Assembly: GCF_900573985.1 (NCBI RefSeq)
Contig: NZ_UWOK01000002.1
Span: forward strand, 124,001 to 188,000
DNA length: 64,000 nucleotides
Reading direction: 5' to 3'
Source of the DNA: Campylobacter showae
GTDB taxonomy: Bacteria; Campylobacterota; Campylobacteria; Campylobacterales; Campylobacteraceae
The position numbers and the translations under genes were made by a program. Positions 19,357 to 28,511 of this stretch are shown one piece after another; positions within the stretch are counted from its first letter, which is position 1; every line of letters begins with the position of its first letter. The notes under the pieces are model-generated. The model saw nothing but the letters and a program-made list of their open reading frames with translations, did not search any database and was not told the origin of the DNA.

Positions 19357-20754
19357 ATGAAAGACAGCAAGCCAAAGCCTCAAAATACAGAATTTAGGTT
19401 TTCTAAAGAAGTTAGGGAAAAAGCAAAAATCAACGATAATCCCATAGTTGCAGACTTGGATATGCTTCAGAAAAAGCATTCTAACGTTCTTAAAACAAAG
19501 GGGGCGGTTGCAAGGCTTATTTTGGCTATCAAAGACGACCCAACCCATTTTCTCGACGGTAGCAACCCGCAAAACGCATTATTACTAAAAAAATTAAAAG
19601 ACGGCAAAACGGGTATGATAGGCGTCAGAAGGGAGGATACTCCTGAAAATTTGATAGTGCATGCTCTAAAAAGCTCGAATAAAAAAGAAATAGAAAGATT
19701 AGTAAGGCGGCAGATGGGTAGGGCGTCCTTACCTACCACTCTCAAAAATGAGACTGGGACTGGCGCAAAAGCGCATTCATCTGCCTCTGGCGGTATTATA
19801 TCACAAAATGCAGCTAAAGACGAACTAAAATCGCTATCTAAAGAGTACGATGTAGAGCAGTTTCTAAAAGATAGAGAGGACATACTAGCCAAAGACGCAA
19901 GGTACGGCAAAACTAGATTTAGCGAGTCGAGGATAGAGGACAACGGCGGCGTAGGCGGTTGGGAATACAAAAGAACGCCTGCGGGCTACGATAAAAACTA
20001 CAACGCTGATTTTTTGACCGCTAAAGCAGACGTAGCGAAGATAAGAGGCGGCAAGATAGACGAACAAGGAAGTAAAATCGAACAAGCTCGAGTAAAGCGA
20101 GAAGTCGTAAAAGGCGAAGCTCCCGGGCAACACCCCGGCGCGAACTCCGCCAATGAGAAAATTATAAATCAACCAGGCTTAAGGTTAAATAAATCAAGAG
20201 AAAAATTAATAAAAAATACGGACGTTTCAAGGTTAAACGACGAACAAAAAAGCGTATATGACGTGTTTGTAGGGAAAAGAGATAAGGTTATATTGCAGGG
20301 CAAAGACCTAGGCGACCTTTACTCCTTAGAGCAAGGCGGCAAAAATGCAGGCGCAAAAAAGATAATGATAAAACACGCAGGCATTGAAAAAACAGGCGGG
20401 CTTAGCAATGATGAGCTTTTAAATATAATGGATGTAGTAAGAAACGGCAAGATAGCCGACGATAGCTTCGAGCTTAGAGACGATATAATAAGGTATGCCT
20501 ATGATTTAAAAAAAGAAGACATTAATTTTAGAGTCGTCATAGATGAATTTAATGACGGCAAAAAAATATTTGACTATTACAGCGATAGAAATTTTATCGA
20601 TTATGGCACGACACAAAAACGGTTGACGGGCAATAAAACATTTCAGTCTGCGCCAATGGCTAAAGATAGCCAAGGGCTTGCATTTTCGCCTTATAAGGAC
20701 GACGCGCAGCGGGTCGCGCAGACTAATGATTATTATATCACAAAATTCAGCTAA
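19357..20754 (+). CDS. Polyvalent-type protein with C-terminal barnase/colicin E5-like nuclease domain
   Basis: The 465-residue hydrophilic protein has a C-terminal module (about 330-435): KKIMIKHAGIEKTGG, then a helix, then NFRVVIDEF and FDYYSDRNF. The same module appears in the next two genes, and the pattern H-x2-K/H ... FRV ... FYSDR resembles the barnase/EndoU/colicin E5-like (DUF3519/PBECR-class) endoribonucleases of phages and conjugative elements. The N-terminal part is K/E-rich and not recognised. A 33-bp segment near 19795 is repeated at 20735 in the next gene. The start is uncertain because upstream DNA is also coding-like debris. Confidence 0.6.
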   Translation: MKDSKPKPQNTEFRFSKEVREKAKINDNPIVADLDMLQKKHSNVLKTKGAVARLILAIKDDPTHFLDGSNPQNALLLKKLKDGKTGMIGVRREDTPENLIVHALKSSNKKEIERLVRRQMGRASLPTTLKNETGTGAKAHSSASGGIISQNAAKDELKSLSKEYDVEQFLKDREDILAKDARYGKTRFSESRIEDNGGVGGWEYKRTPAGYDKNYNADFLTAKADVAKIRGGKIDEQGSKIEQARVKREVVKGEAPGQHPGANSANEKIINQPGLRLNKSREKLIKNTDVSRLNDEQKSVYDVFVGKRDKVILQGKDLGDLYSLEQGGKNAGAKKIMIKHAGIEKTGGLSNDELLNIMDVVRNGKIADDSFELRDDIIRYAYDLKKEDINFRVVIDEFNDGKKIFDYYSDRNFIDYGTTQKRLTGNKTFQSAPMAKDSQGLAFSPYKDDAQRVAQTNDYYITKFS

Positions 20755-21553
20755 AGACGAACTAGAAATAAAAACCTATGCTAACCCACGCGCAGAAACA
20801 GGACTAGCGGGCGGAACTCTAAACGCTAAAGACGAGAACGGAAACTTTGACGCGGAGAAATTTGCTAAAGGTTTTATATACGGGCTTTTTGGCTCAAAGG
20901 TAACGGCGGCTACCCTAAAAAAGACAAACCCTAAACTATACGATCAGATAGTAAAAATAGCAGAAGGAAACGCTAATAAGGAGAAAATATCAAGTTTCGT
21001 AAATAAACTAAAGCAAGACGAACTAGGCAAGCTACTACAAAAGACCGTAACAAATAAAGACCTAAGCACGAAAACCAAAGTGGAGATAATAGAGGCGGCA
21101 AAGAAAAGATTTACAAAGGAGACGCCCAAAAGCCTAAGCGGACAAAGCGAGGCGCAGATGATAGTAAAGGATAAAGACCAAAAAGAAAAGAGAGGTATAT
21201 ACAACGTAGCTTATAACGATAAGAAATCCACTATCATATACAAAGACCTTGAAGCTATCGAAAATGCGATTAAATTTGAGAAAGGACTTGAGAACAAAGT
21301 AACTAAAAAAGGCTTTGGCGCATTGCACATCGAAAAACATTTGAACGAAAAAAACGCAGGCTGGGTAACGCAACAAGAGTATCTAAATATGGGCGAAGTC
21401 GTCCGCAAGGGAAAGCTCAACACAGATAAATACGGCAGGCGCAGTTACGAATACTATAAAAACGGTATAAGATTTAGAGTCGCGATAGGGTATATGGGAA
21501 AAGGCAAAGATAGAGTAATCAGCTTTTTCTCAGATAGAAAGCCGAAAAAATAG
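20678..21553 (+). CDS. Polyvalent-protein fragment with barnase/colicin E5-like nuclease domain
   Basis: The 291-residue product overlaps the previous gene. Residues 40-85 (GGTLNAKDENGNFDAEKFAK) match residues near 420 of the 1438-residue protein downstream (AGTLNSVDEDGNF). The C-terminal 110 residues hold the nuclease-like module: RGIYNVAYNDKK, ALHIEKHLNEKNAGWVTQQE, FRVAIGY, VISFFSDRK. It is probably a shuffled short version of the large gene. A strong hairpin follows the stop. Confidence 0.6.
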   Translation: MHFRLIRTTRSGSRRLMIIISQNSAKDELEIKTYANPRAETGLAGGTLNAKDENGNFDAEKFAKGFIYGLFGSKVTAATLKKTNPKLYDQIVKIAEGNANKEKISSFVNKLKQDELGKLLQKTVTNKDLSTKTKVEIIEAAKKRFTKETPKSLSGQSEAQMIVKDKDQKEKRGIYNVAYNDKKSTIIYKDLEAIENAIKFEKGLENKVTKKGFGALHIEKHLNEKNAGWVTQQEYLNMGEVVRKGKLNTDKYGRRSYEYYKNGIRFRVAIGYMGKGKDRVISFFSDRKPKK

Positions 21554-21554
21554 T

Positions 21555-21614
21555 AAAAAAACGCTTGGCATAGAAAATAATATTCTAACTTACAATTACT
21601 CCAAGCGTTTTTTA
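21555..21614 (+). terminator. Long-loop terminator
   Basis: Arms AAAAAACGCTTGG (21556-21568) and CCAAGCGTTTTTT (21601-21613) are perfectly complementary, with 32 bases between them and a T run at the end. It lies right after the stop of the nuclease-domain gene. Confidence 0.6.
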
Positions 21615-21707
21615 AAAATCTTGCGCTAGGGACGGACTAAGTCCGCTCTTACTCGCTCGGGTTACGAGCCCAAGATAAAATTAGACCCTATTAACGCAAG
21701 ATTTAGA

Positions 21708-22105
21708 TTATTATACCATAAAATTTAAAGGTTTAGAATAGCGAGATACGGGGAAAAAAGATAAACAATATAAAAAATAAACTAATGAATAAAGCAGAGG
21801 TAGTTTATCGATTCTCCAAACTTCGGACTACTCCGTTATAACAAGCTTTTACAGACGAACGGTCTATCGCCAACAGGATCGACAATCGTATTATACCATA
21901 AATAAAAGGTTTGGAGTGCAGTTGAGAAAATCAAAAAGAAATGAGCTTGCGTTTAAAACGATGTTTTTTGAAAAAGGGAGCCTAAAAAATAGTGAGGCTT
22001 TTAAAGACGCTCAAACGCTACTTCGCGGTTATGAGCCGGACGCTAATTCTTTTGCGCCTTTAAAAGATTAGATCATTATACCATAAAATTTAAAGGTTTA
22101 GAATA
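21708..22105 (+). repeat. Three copies of an ATTATACCATAAA...GGTTTAGA element
   Basis: The sequence ATTATACCATAAAATTTAAA followed by GGTTTAGAATA occurs at about 21708-21740 and 22073-22105, with a shorter version at 21889-21917 (TTATACCATAAATAAAAGGTTTGGAG). Each precedes a gene or gene relic, so they may be promoter and ribosome-binding units spread by duplication. Confidence 0.5.
21922..22071 (+). CDS. Small unknown protein in a duplicated block
   Basis: A 49-residue frame starts at TTG 21922, eight bases after GGAG (an ATG at 21961 is the alternative), and ends GYEPDANSFAPLKD. The surrounding block is repeated at about 27050-27430, where the matching frame is broken by a stop. Purifying constraint cannot be judged, and function is unknown. 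Confidence 0.4.
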   Translation: MRKSKRNELAFKTMFFEKGSLKNSEAFKDAQTLLRGYEPDANSFAPLKD

Positions 22106-22169
22106 AGCTAGATACGGGCAAATAAGGTAAAAAGATAAAAATAAAAAATCAAAAAAGGAGAATAACGCA

Positions 22170-22415
22170 ATGAAACAAAACGTAAAAAATATAAAAGGCA
22201 TAGAATTTGTTTGTATGTATTGTCAAACATCCATATCGTTTGTGTTTGAAACGCACAAGGCTTTTCTCAACGAGTGCCCTAACTGCGGTGCGGAGTGGCT
22301 ACCTCAAACGCTAAACGTAGAGGCGATGAGAAACATTAAACATACTCTAAAAACGCTAAGAGAAGCAAGCGGAGCGGATATTAGCTTAATATGCGACGAT
22401 ATTGAGATAAAATAA
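22170..22415 (+). CDS. Small zinc-ribbon protein
   Basis: The 81-residue product has two CxxC pairs (FVCMYCQ and NECPNCGAEW) that would bind one zinc ion, followed by a short helix. It has a strong ribosome-binding site (AAGGAG) and is preceded by one of the ATTATACCATAAA elements. It may bind nucleic acid or protein. It has the same general plan as the zinc-ribbon gene at 31964. Confidence 0.65.
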   Translation: MKQNVKNIKGIEFVCMYCQTSISFVFETHKAFLNECPNCGAEWLPQTLNVEAMRNIKHTLKTLREASGADISLICDDIEIK

Positions 22416-22626
22416 TACAAAGCGACGAAATTTAACAATCAAATCCCCTGTTTTAAGGGGTCCCCCATATTTCCCAAAAATTGCCGTATTTTTTGGATAT
22501 TTTTCCGATTTTTCCCAAATTGTGCATATTTTGACACTATTTTTCTCTAATTTTTCCCAAAACTAGGTAGATTTGAGACTGCGACTTACGCGATAATCGC
22601 TCTAAACCATATAAAAAGGAGCAATT
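22416..22626 (+). promoter_or_regulatory. Upstream region of the large polyvalent gene with TTTTCCCAAA repeats
   Basis: The hairpin CCCCTGTTTTAAGGGG (22446-22461) is followed by several ATTTTTCCCAAA/TTTCCGATTTTTCCC words, similar to those around the RepL gene. AAAAGGAG precedes ATG 22627. Confidence 0.4.
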
Positions 22627-25600
22627 ATGGCAATCACAAGTACGGGCTATCAAGCCCCTGCAACATCTAGACAAGGCTTAAAACCTTCGGTCTACGACAA
22701 AATCATTTTAATAGGCGCGGACGTGGATCCTAGGCTTGCGGGGCAAGGGATATTTTACGCGATTGAAAAAGATATCGCGGCACAGGCCTATACTCCAGAA
22801 ATTTACGCCGCAAGGCTAAAACAAAGAGGTTTTTCGGACGAGAGCGCGCAGGCTTTTACGCAAGCCTATATCCAAAAAGATATAAATATCGCCAAAGACT
22901 GGGCAAACGGCAAAGCGGCCGAAGTTTATGAAAACAATGTCCGCACGCAAGTCGCCGCCGAAATCAAGGCTAAAAACGAGATAGAGGGTGAAGGCTGGAC
23001 GATGAGAGACGGCGGGGAGGCAAACCTCGAGATTTACGAAGGCAACGGCGTAATAGATTTTTCGTCAAAAATAGACGATGATTTTTTGCGCGCGAACGCT
23101 ACCGAGCTTGAACCTAGCAGCAACCTGTTTGATTTTTTGGCCAAGACGAAAAATAATCCAAGTAGAGATAAAATTTTAAATCATTTTGCAAACAAAGCTG
23201 GCGAACGCGATAGCAAGGCGCTTGATCATAGGATGGCATATCTAAACTACATAATGCCTACCATAGAGGAGCCTTTGATAAAGATTTTTAGGCCTGACGG
23301 GAGGACAAGTAATATCAAACCTTTCGTATTTACGGATGTAAACAGTAAAACAAAAAACGTAAATTTTTTGAGTATCGTTACGGATAAAGACGGAAATATA
23401 GATTTTATTACGGCTTATGCGCTAAAGGACAAAAGCCAACTGCGAAGCGAAATAAAAAAGGGGATAAAAGTAGAGGTTCGTAGGGGGCTTGCTAGGACTT
23501 TCGACCCCCATTCGCGCGTTCAAGTTCCTAGCGCTACTGATGAAATTATATCCCAAAAAGGAAATTTAGTCAATGAAAAAGAAGCTAACGGACTACGAGA
23601 TAGCGTTTCTAGTGTCGGCGATAATGCAAGCCGAGCAGGCGGACGACAAGCAGGCGATGAGCAAATACTACGCCAAGGCCGACGGGATACTACAAATGCT
23701 AGCCAGACAAAGCGGCCAGCCCAGAGCGATGAGCAAATGGAGCAACAATGGGCCGCTAAAGCAGATGGCCAGACTAATGCCGCAGTTGCAGGCAAGCAAG
23801 TGGTGGAAAAACAAGGAAGCAGCGCTAGCGTCGGCGGCGGAGTAGCGGCAAACTCAAGCGCTCATCTAGGCAGCGGCATGGTAGCCGGAACTCTAAACTC
23901 CGTAGACGAGGACGGAAATTTTAGCCCCGAGCGATTTGCCGCGGGATTTTTGGCCGGGCTCGTAGGCAGCAAGGCTACAGCCGTCGGCCTAAGAAAAATG
24001 ACGCCGAAGCTTTATAATCAAATCCTAGGCGCGGCCGAAAAGATGCCGCAGATGGCAAACAGCAATCCAAGACTCTTAGGCAAGCTCTACTCAAACGGCA
24101 AGGACGTAAGTTTAAATTCCTTTGCCGGAGAAAAAGCGATCACCGCAAACGTCGGTAAACTAGATCAAGCTAAAGCAATGCTCGAAAAGGGCACGGACGA
24201 GGCGGAAATTTGGCAAAAGACGGGGTGGTTTAAGGATAAAGACGGGGCGTGGAAATTTGAAATAGGCGATAGCAACGCAAAGCTAAATCTGGGGTTTCAA
24301 AGCAGGGGAAGGCTAGGCGAGCTGCTAGATCACGAGGAGCTATTTAAAGCCTATCCCGAGCTAAAGGACGTTACGGTCGTAAAAATAGGGGGCGCAACAC
24401 CACAAGATGCTGCATATAGCGTAAAAGACGTAGCTCAAAAAGAAAAGCGCGGGATCTACAACGTAACCTACAACGATAAGACGGCCACTTTAGTCAGACA
24501 AGACTTGCAAAAGATAGATGACGCCCTGGTTCTTGAAAAAGGCTCAAATAAAAAAGGCGGCGCCGTCCATATCAAAAAACATTTAGACCCGGGTGCCCAA
24601 GGCGCGATAACGCAAGGCGAGTTTTTAAGCGTCGGTAAAAACATAAGAGAGTATTTGCAAAAATACAAAAAACCTTTTATTGACGAAAGCGGCGGGAGAA
24701 TTTATGAATGGGCCGACGGAAACGGGGTAAAATTTAGAGTAGTGGTATATGAAAAAGCGGACGGGATCTCCGCATCCCATCCAAACTCCATTATATCCTT
24801 CTACTCTAATAGAAACCTTAAAAAGCCTATGGAGTTTCGCAATCCGCAAGTCAAATACGACGTAAATTTGAAAGAGTGGCACAAGGATAGCTCTGCTATC
24901 ACTAAAAACGCCGACGGAAGCCCAAAAGTGTTTTATCACGGAAGTTCGGCAAAAGACATCACGGGGTTTAAAAGCGAATTTGATAATAGCGGGGTCGGCT
25001 TTTGGTTTGCGGATAAAGATTACGCCGCAAATCACGGCGAAGGCAACCTATACGAAACGTTTTTAAGAATCAAAAATCCGCTAGATCTACGCGAAGAAAA
25101 CGCAAAGTATCCTTTTGAGCTCATGCGCGAAATGCAAAGAAAAGGGTTAAGTTTAGAGCCTTACGGAAAAACTAGCAAAGAGGCTAAAGAATTTTTAAAA
25201 CAAAACGGATACGACGGAATCGTTTTGGACGGGGACTATAAAGAAAGGCCTTTCGTTATCGCCTTTGATAGCGCTCAAATCAAACACGTCGACAACAATG
25301 GGAACTTTAACGATAGCCCAAATATTTACAAATCAGGGGCGGAAGGGTATTATGATCCGGCGCGTAACGAAATAGGGCTAAGTGATCTTGGCGACAAATC
25401 AACGCTAATACACGAAGTGCAACACACTATACAAGAGATAGAAGATTTCGCTAGGGGCGGAAATTTTAATACCGTATGGAACGTCGCGGCCAAAAATATC
25501 GAAAAAAAATACGAAAGCGAGCTAGCTAGGCTCGAAAAAATAAGCAATGACGCATGGCAAAAATACGCTCCGCTCCAAAAAGAATACATAAAGCTTTTTG

Positions 25601-26943
25601 ACGACGGACTAAAAGACACCCCCGAAGCGCAAAGATTGCTAAAACAAATGCGCGCATTTGGCGATGAGGGCTCCAGGGCAGACCACGAAATAAGAGAGCT
25701 AAGGCAAGCTGCAAACGCAGAGCAAAACGCGATAAACGAAGAAGACTTGCAAGAAATTTATCGGAAAATGCATGGCGAGGCAGAAGCTAGAAACGTGCAA
25801 AATAGGTTAAATTTAGACGGGCAGACGCATCCGCACAAAACCTTTGACGTAAATCCAAACGAAACGATCGCAAGCAAAGAGGACGGTATAAGCTATAGTC
25901 GCAGAATAGAGGAGATAAAGCGCACACACCCAAACGTAGAACGCGAGCTGGACGAGAGTATAGCGGCGATGAGAAAAGAGAGCTTTAACGATTCAAATTT
26001 TAAAGATGGGTTGATAAGTAAATTTGATACGAAAGAGATAACTACCCAAGAGCTCGGCAAAAGCGTAAATCTAAGCGACAAACAGCTGGCCGTCCTAAAA
26101 AACGATATCAAAAACGCGGACTTTAAAGTAATCAGTGATAGTAAAATTTACTTTGACAAGATCGGCAAAGACGGGGATAAAAAGAGATTTTTCGTAGATA
26201 TCGCGCAGGATGGAAGCCTAAGGGTAGACGCATACGCAAAATCGCAGATAGATAATATCCCCGTAAAGCAAAGCGCGCTAGAGGAGCTAGCAGGTACGGG
26301 CGACGCGGCAAGGCTAAAAAATATGAGCTTTGAGGTAAAAGCGGCGTATCGCAACGAGCTAGATCCTATCAAAAAAGAGGCGATACTAAAAACGGCGGAG
26401 TATAACGCCCTAAAGAAAGAGATGCGTGGAATATATAACACAATAAACAACGGGAAAGAGAGCACAAACATATATAAAGACCTGCAAAAGATAGAGAGCG
26501 CGATAAAGCTTGAGCAAGGAAGTAAGAAAAAGGGTGGAGCGGTGCACATACAAAAACATCTGGACCCTAGTGCAAAAGGTGCGGTTACGCAGCAAGAGGT
26601 AATGAGTATCGGCGAGTCTGTCAGAGAATATATAAAAAAATACAAAGAGCCGTTTGTCGATAAAGACGGCGGTAAAATTTATGAGTGGCAAGATAAGGAC
26701 GGGGTAAGATTTAGGGTAGCGGTATACGATAAAATAAAAAAGAGCGTCGGGGCGGGGTCCACAACCCGCATTACTACAACCGACGCTTATGAAAGTATTA
26801 TAACGTTTTACTCTGATAGAAATCTTAATGGACGAATGGATTTTTTAGACCCCAGGCTTAGAGCAGAAACTAAATTTGAAGAGTTTAAGGCAAAAAATTT
26901 AGACGAAAACGGGAATATCAAAGACGGGCTAAGTCTGTGCTAA
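22627..26943 (+). CDS. Large polyvalent protein: two nuclease-like modules, ART-like and zincin-like domains
   Basis: The 1438-residue cytosolic-type protein has, in order: an unknown N-terminus (1-300), a low-complexity segment (300-410), a GTLNSVDEDGNF segment (~420), a first barnase/colicin E5-like module (~605-730: RGIYNVTYNDK, AVHIKKHL, FRVVVYE, ISFYSNR), and an ADP-ribosyltransferase-like ART-PolyVal domain (~765-900: KVFYHGSSAKDI, GFWFADKDYAANHG, NGYDGIVLDG). Next comes a HEVQH zincin-type motif (~930: STLIHEVQHTIQE), then a second nuclease module (~1265-1400, RGIYNTINNGK to ITFYSDRN). Such polyvalent proteins of plasmids and phages are thought to enter or act early in a new host and counter its defences. 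No signal peptide is present. Confidence 0.75.
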   Translation: MAITSTGYQAPATSRQGLKPSVYDKIILIGADVDPRLAGQGIFYAIEKDIAAQAYTPEIYAARLKQRGFSDESAQAFTQAYIQKDINIAKDWANGKAAEVYENNVRTQVAAEIKAKNEIEGEGWTMRDGGEANLEIYEGNGVIDFSSKIDDDFLRANATELEPSSNLFDFLAKTKNNPSRDKILNHFANKAGERDSKALDHRMAYLNYIMPTIEEPLIKIFRPDGRTSNIKPFVFTDVNSKTKNVNFLSIVTDKDGNIDFITAYALKDKSQLRSEIKKGIKVEVRRGLARTFDPHSRVQVPSATDEIISQKGNLVNEKEANGLRDSVSSVGDNASRAGGRQAGDEQILRQGRRDTTNASQTKRPAQSDEQMEQQWAAKADGQTNAAVAGKQVVEKQGSSASVGGGVAANSSAHLGSGMVAGTLNSVDEDGNFSPERFAAGFLAGLVGSKATAVGLRKMTPKLYNQILGAAEKMPQMANSNPRLLGKLYSNGKDVSLNSFAGEKAITANVGKLDQAKAMLEKGTDEAEIWQKTGWFKDKDGAWKFEIGDSNAKLNLGFQSRGRLGELLDHEELFKAYPELKDVTVVKIGGATPQDAAYSVKDVAQKEKRGIYNVTYNDKTATLVRQDLQKIDDALVLEKGSNKKGGAVHIKKHLDPGAQGAITQGEFLSVGKNIREYLQKYKKPFIDESGGRIYEWADGNGVKFRVVVYEKADGISASHPNSIISFYSNRNLKKPMEFRNPQVKYDVNLKEWHKDSSAITKNADGSPKVFYHGSSAKDITGFKSEFDNSGVGFWFADKDYAANHGEGNLYETFLRIKNPLDLREENAKYPFELMREMQRKGLSLEPYGKTSKEAKEFLKQNGYDGIVLDGDYKERPFVIAFDSAQIKHVDNNGNFNDSPNIYKSGAEGYYDPARNEIGLSDLGDKSTLIHEVQHTIQEIEDFARGGNFNTVWNVAAKNIEKKYESELARLEKISNDAWQKYAPLQKEYIKLFDDGLKDTPEAQRLLKQMRAFGDEGSRADHEIRELRQAANAEQNAINEEDLQEIYRKMHGEAEARNVQNRLNLDGQTHPHKTFDVNPNETIASKEDGISYSRRIEEIKRTHPNVERELDESIAAMRKESFNDSNFKDGLISKFDTKEITTQELGKSVNLSDKQLAVLKNDIKNADFKVISDSKIYFDKIGKDGDKKRFFVDIAQDGSLRVDAYAKSQIDNIPVKQSALEELAGTGDAARLKNMSFEVKAAYRNELDPIKKEAILKTAEYNALKKEMRGIYNTINNGKESTNIYKDLQKIESAIKLEQGSKKKGGAVHIQKHLDPSAKGAVTQQEVMSIGESVREYIKKYKEPFVDKDGGKIYEWQDKDGVRFRVAVYDKIKKSVGAGSTTRITTTDAYESIITFYSDRNLNGRMDFLDPRLRAETKFEEFKAKNLDENGNIKDGLSLC
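23573..23845 (+). CDS. Possible overlapping small protein in another frame of the large gene
   Basis: The 90-residue frame begins MKKKLTDYEIAFLVSAIMQA and continues as an amphipathic helical sequence, preceded by AAAAGGAAATTTAGTC that could serve as a ribosome-binding site. The main frame here (residues 316-406) is low-complexity (Q, S, A, R-rich), as if the main gene reads an older gene out of frame. Either a fusion or true overlap could explain it. Confidence 0.35.
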   Translation: MKKKLTDYEIAFLVSAIMQAEQADDKQAMSKYYAKADGILQMLARQSGQPRAMSKWSNNGPLKQMARLMPQLQASKWWKNKEAALASAAE

Positions 26944-26967
26944 ACTAGTCTGCGGAGTAAAAGGGTC

Positions 26968-26985
26968 CCCTGCCGTAAGGCAGGG
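26968..26985 (+). terminator. Hairpin after the large polyvalent gene
   Basis: CCCTGCC and GGCAGGG (26968-26974 and 26979-26985) form a stem with loop GTAA. There is no long T run, so it is a weak terminator or mRNA-stabilising hairpin. Confidence 0.4.
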
Positions 26986-26999
26986 CTTCCACAAAACAC

Positions 27000-28106
27000 A
27001 AGTTAGAACTAAAAACCTATTAACATCACAAATATAAGTAAAATCAACCAACAAAATACTGAACGAAGTAAAGGTAATTTATCACTCTTCCAAACTTCAA
27101 ACAGCTCCATTAATACAAACTTTTACAGACGAATGATCTATCGCCAACAGGAGCGACAAAGGCATTACATTATAAACAAAAGAGTTTGTAATGTAATCAT
27201 AATAGGATATGCAAGCAAAGATAAAAAGGCGGGGCCTAAACAAAATAAGCGGCTACTACGTAATAGTTTAGGAAAATAAGAAAAACAAGTAGGATAAAAT
27301 ACCTTTAAAACTATGTATTTAGAAAAAGAAGGTGTAAAAGATAATGAGACTTTTTAAGGCGCTCAAGCACTACTTCGTGGTTATGAGTCGGACGCTAATT
27401 CTTTTACGACCCTAAAAGATTATATCAGAAATTTAAAAACCGTCTATATTACATCAGAATCACACATTATTGCAACTGAAGTTTATTAAAACACTACAAC
27501 ATTTTACAAAGACGATAATAATATCTCTATAATATTGTTATCATATAATCATAAAAATTATCCCAAAGAATAAATCAATTTATCTTATAAAAAATAAAAT
27601 ACTATCCAAATTTTGAAATAAAAATATTTTTTCCCAGAGAAAAAAACAATTTTTTTCCATATTAATATAAATATTCCCAAAAAAAGAAATTTTTATCTAT
27701 AGAATTTACAATCCCTTAAAAACTACAACGTCGTATAGAAATTTCATTTAAAATAAAAACTCGCTTTTTAATATTTTAATGCTATCAACATAAGATATAA
27801 AAAATTTAATAAATTATTAACAAAGCATCTGTGTTTTTATTTTTGGAGTTATTTTTTGTGCTGTTTTTTCAGAATGAAAAAACATATGCACAATAATAAA
27901 AGTTCAAAAGTTATTAACTTTTGATTTACCTATTTAAAGGCAAATTGAAAAAAAGAATAGATAAAGAAGGAAAGCTCGTATAAAAAATAGCCTCCGACCA
28001 TTACAAAATCGAGCCTAGACTGCATTTTACGTTTTCCCACACGTGGGAAGATCAGTTTTCTCTCTGGGAAAAATTTGTCTTTGCCGGCAAAATTTTTCCC
28101 ACAATT
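27000..28106. other. Gene-free region with decayed duplicate block and inverted repeats
   Basis: The part at 27056-27430 is a diverged copy of 21786-22072 (shared CTTTTACAGACGAA, CTATCGCCAACAGGA and GCTAATTCTTTT segments); the small frame in it is broken by a stop after ETF. The rest is AT-rich, with TTTTTCCCAGAGAAAAAA and TTTTTTTCCATA words. A perfect inverted repeat TGGGAAAAATTT/AAATTTTTCCCA spans 28065-28101, just beyond the PIN gene stop, and could terminate or act in replication. Confidence 0.5.
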
Positions 28107-28511
28107 TTAATTTTCATCATAGTCTTTAATTGCTATGGCGATTTTAGGGAAGTTTTTATCGCTAGTATAGATTACTTCGCAGCCTTCCTTATCAGCGCAA
28201 AAATATTGTAGTGCATCTTCAAGATCAGAGTTTGAGTTTTTAGAATACTTAATTGCTTTTTTTATACCTTCGATTCCAAACGGAGATACGCACCATTTTT
28301 GAGTAACGACTTCTAAGAAATCTAAAAGTATAAGTTGCTTTTGTCGAGAATGGCGCAAATTATAATAAAGCGTACTAATACTATCTTCGCTAATGACGAT
28401 AGTAGCTTGTTTTCGCATTAAATTTTGCATCAAAGCAACGGCCTTTTTGTTGTTTATCCTGTCTGTATCGATAATATCAATGATGATATTTAGGTCAAAA
28501 AATACTTTCAC
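28107..28511 (-). CDS. PIN-domain ribonuclease-like protein
   Basis: The 134-residue product has the PIN acidic residues: D in VFFDLNIIIDI (6), E in the middle (SEDSIS), and the later D/E pair in NSDLEDALQYF, with the closing TSDKNFPKI. VapC-type PIN proteins cut tRNA or rRNA. The start overlaps the repL stop by 4 bases, so it is co-expressed with the replication gene; no VapB-type antitoxin is adjacent. It could be an element-maintenance toxin or a replication-linked nuclease. Confidence 0.75.
   Translation of the reverse strand: MKVFFDLNIIIDIIDTDRINNKKAVALMQNLMRKQATIVISEDSISTLYYNLRHSRQKQLILLDFLEVVTQKWCVSPFGIEGIKKAIKYSKNSNSDLEDALQYFCADKEGCEVIYTSDKNFPKIAIAIKDYDEN

Noticed and set aside
23520-23795. 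Minus-strand frame inside the polyvalent gene
   Set aside because: C- and W-rich composition typical of an antisense shadow; no start context.
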